Shown: in pieces, positions 7,011 through 7,669 of the stretch
Layout of the letters: each line of letters begins with the position of its first letter
Numbering within the stretch: the stretch's first letter is position 1
NCBI GenBank assembly: GCA_007120095.1
Contig: SKOM01000189.1
Span: forward strand, 1-7,669
Reading direction: 5' to 3'
Length of the DNA stretch: 7,669 nucleotides
From: Candidatus Competibacteraceae bacterium
GTDB lineage: Bacteria; Pseudomonadota; Gammaproteobacteria; Competibacterales; Competibacteraceae
Notes under the pieces: generated by a model
Databases searched by the model: none
What the model saw: only the letters and a program-made list of their open reading frames with translations
Told to the model about the DNA's origin: nothing
Position numbers and translations under genes: made by a program

Positions 7011-7669
7011 ATGGCTTTACCTGATCTGAACACTGTACGCTTGGGCATTATTGGCCTGGGCTATGTGGGTCTACCGCTGGCGGTGGAGTTCGGCCGCCAG
7101 TTCCTCACCGTCGGTTTTGATATTAATGCACCGCGCATTGCTGCCTTGATGCAAGGCCACGACGCCACCCGTGAAGTCAGCCCTGAGGAACTGGCCGCTG
7201 CCAGTCAGCTTCAGTACACCACCGATTTACCGGCACTGCGGGATTGCAATGTGTACATCGTCACCGTGCCCACCCCTATCGATGCGCATAAACGTCCTGA
7301 TTTCAGCCCGTTAATCGCCGCCAGCACCAGTGTCGGCCAGGTACTGGCACCGGATGATCTGGTCATTTATGAATCGACGGTGTATCCCGGTGCGACCGAA
7401 GAAGTGTGTGTGCCGATTTTAGAACGCGAGTCCGGACTGCGTTATCAGCAGAATTTACATATCGGCTACAGCCCGGAACGGATTAACCCCGGTGATAAAC
7501 AGCACCGTTTGCCGGATATTGTTAAAGTCACTTCCGGCTCCAGCCCCGCTGTAGCCGATGTTGTCGATAGTTTATACCGGCGTATTATTACCGCAGGCAC
7601 CCATCGGGCGGCCAGTATTCGCGTTGCTGAAGCCGCCAAGGTCATTGAAAATACTCAACGTGATGTCAA
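7011..7669 (+). CDS. tviB: UDP-N-acetylhexosamine 6-dehydrogenase (TviB/WbpO-like), C-terminus cut by window edge
   Basis: This is an NAD-dependent nucleotide-sugar dehydrogenase of the UDP-glucose/GDP-mannose dehydrogenase superfamily. Members most like it oxidise C6 of UDP-GlcNAc or UDP-GalNAc to the uronic acid used in capsule, O-antigen or exopolysaccharide. The 219 visible codons cover the NAD-binding Rossmann domain and the start of the central helix. They show GLGYVG (15-20) as the dinucleotide loop, the acidic end of strand 2 in GFDIN (35-39), VPTPID (86-91), YESTVYPG (120-127), SPERINPGDKQHRLPDI (154-170) and AEAAKVIENTQRD (206-218) with the conserved substrate-binding Lys210. The SPERINPGDK and TVYPGATEE wording points to the TviB/VipA/WbpO branch more than to UDP-glucose dehydrogenase proper. 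The family has about 425 residues, and the catalytic Cys (GGHCIGVDPYY motif) would lie past the right edge, so activity cannot be judged. It follows malQ by 56 bases on the same strand and may be cotranscribed or begin a separate polysaccharide locus. Exact substrate is uncertain. Confidence 0.9.
   Translation, partial: MALPDLNTVRLGIIGLGYVGLPLAVEFGRQFLTVGFDINAPRIAALMQGHDATREVSPEELAAASQLQYTTDLPALRDCNVYIVTVPTPIDAHKRPDFSPLIAASTSVGQVLAPDDLVIYESTVYPGATEEVCVPILERESGLRYQQNLHIGYSPERINPGDKQHRLPDIVKVTSGSSPAVADVVDSLYRRIITAGTHRAASIRVAEAAKVIENTQRDV

Noticed and set aside
1..7669. Mobile element, CRISPR array, tRNA or rRNA
   Set aside because: I see no transposase-like protein, terminal repeats, regularly spaced repeats or recognisable RNA gene; the window is almost wholly accounted for by four metabolic genes.

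Overview
The window looks like a chromosomal segment from a Gram-negative bacterium, most likely a gammaproteobacterium. That assignment rests on the overall look of the proteins and on a Vi/O-antigen-type sugar dehydrogenase, so it is an inference and not a demonstrated taxonomy. The DNA is densely coding with moderately GC-rich genes. It holds four protein-coding genes, two of them cut by the window edges, and I see no RNA gene, CRISPR array, insertion sequence or phage element.

Layout: (1) 1-2458, minus strand: treY, maltooligosyl trehalose synthase, whose C-terminal end lies beyond the left edge. (2) 2459-2739: an AT-richer divergent intergenic region carrying outward-facing promoter candidates, a small inverted repeat and a possible short leader ORF. 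(3) 2740-4782, plus strand: glgX (treX-like), glycogen debranching enzyme. (4) 4789-6954, plus strand: malQ, 4-alpha-glucanotransferase, six bases after glgX and almost certainly in the same transcript. (5) 6955-7010: a short spacer with no convincing terminator. (6) 7011-7669, plus strand: the N-terminal half of a TviB/WbpO-type UDP-N-acetylhexosamine 6-dehydrogenase, running off the right edge.

How the genes fit together: GlgX would remove alpha-1,6 branches from glycogen or limit dextrins, MalQ would rearrange the released maltooligosaccharides, and TreY would convert the reducing end of such chains to a trehalosyl unit for later release of trehalose by TreZ (not visible here). This is a glycogen-to-trehalose and maltodextrin recycling module, with the two arms driven from one divergent control region. 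The fourth gene belongs to a different pathway, the supply of UDP-hexosaminuronic acids for capsule, O-antigen or exopolysaccharide, so the window probably straddles the edge between a storage-sugar cluster and a surface-polysaccharide cluster.

All four proteins belong to well-known families and every catalytic residue expected within the visible parts is present. I found no evidence of a previously undescribed system. The points worth a second look are modest: the divergent control region, a possible leader ORF overlapping the glgX start, a His-to-Pro change next to the TreY nucleophile, and the glgX-malQ same-frame junction.
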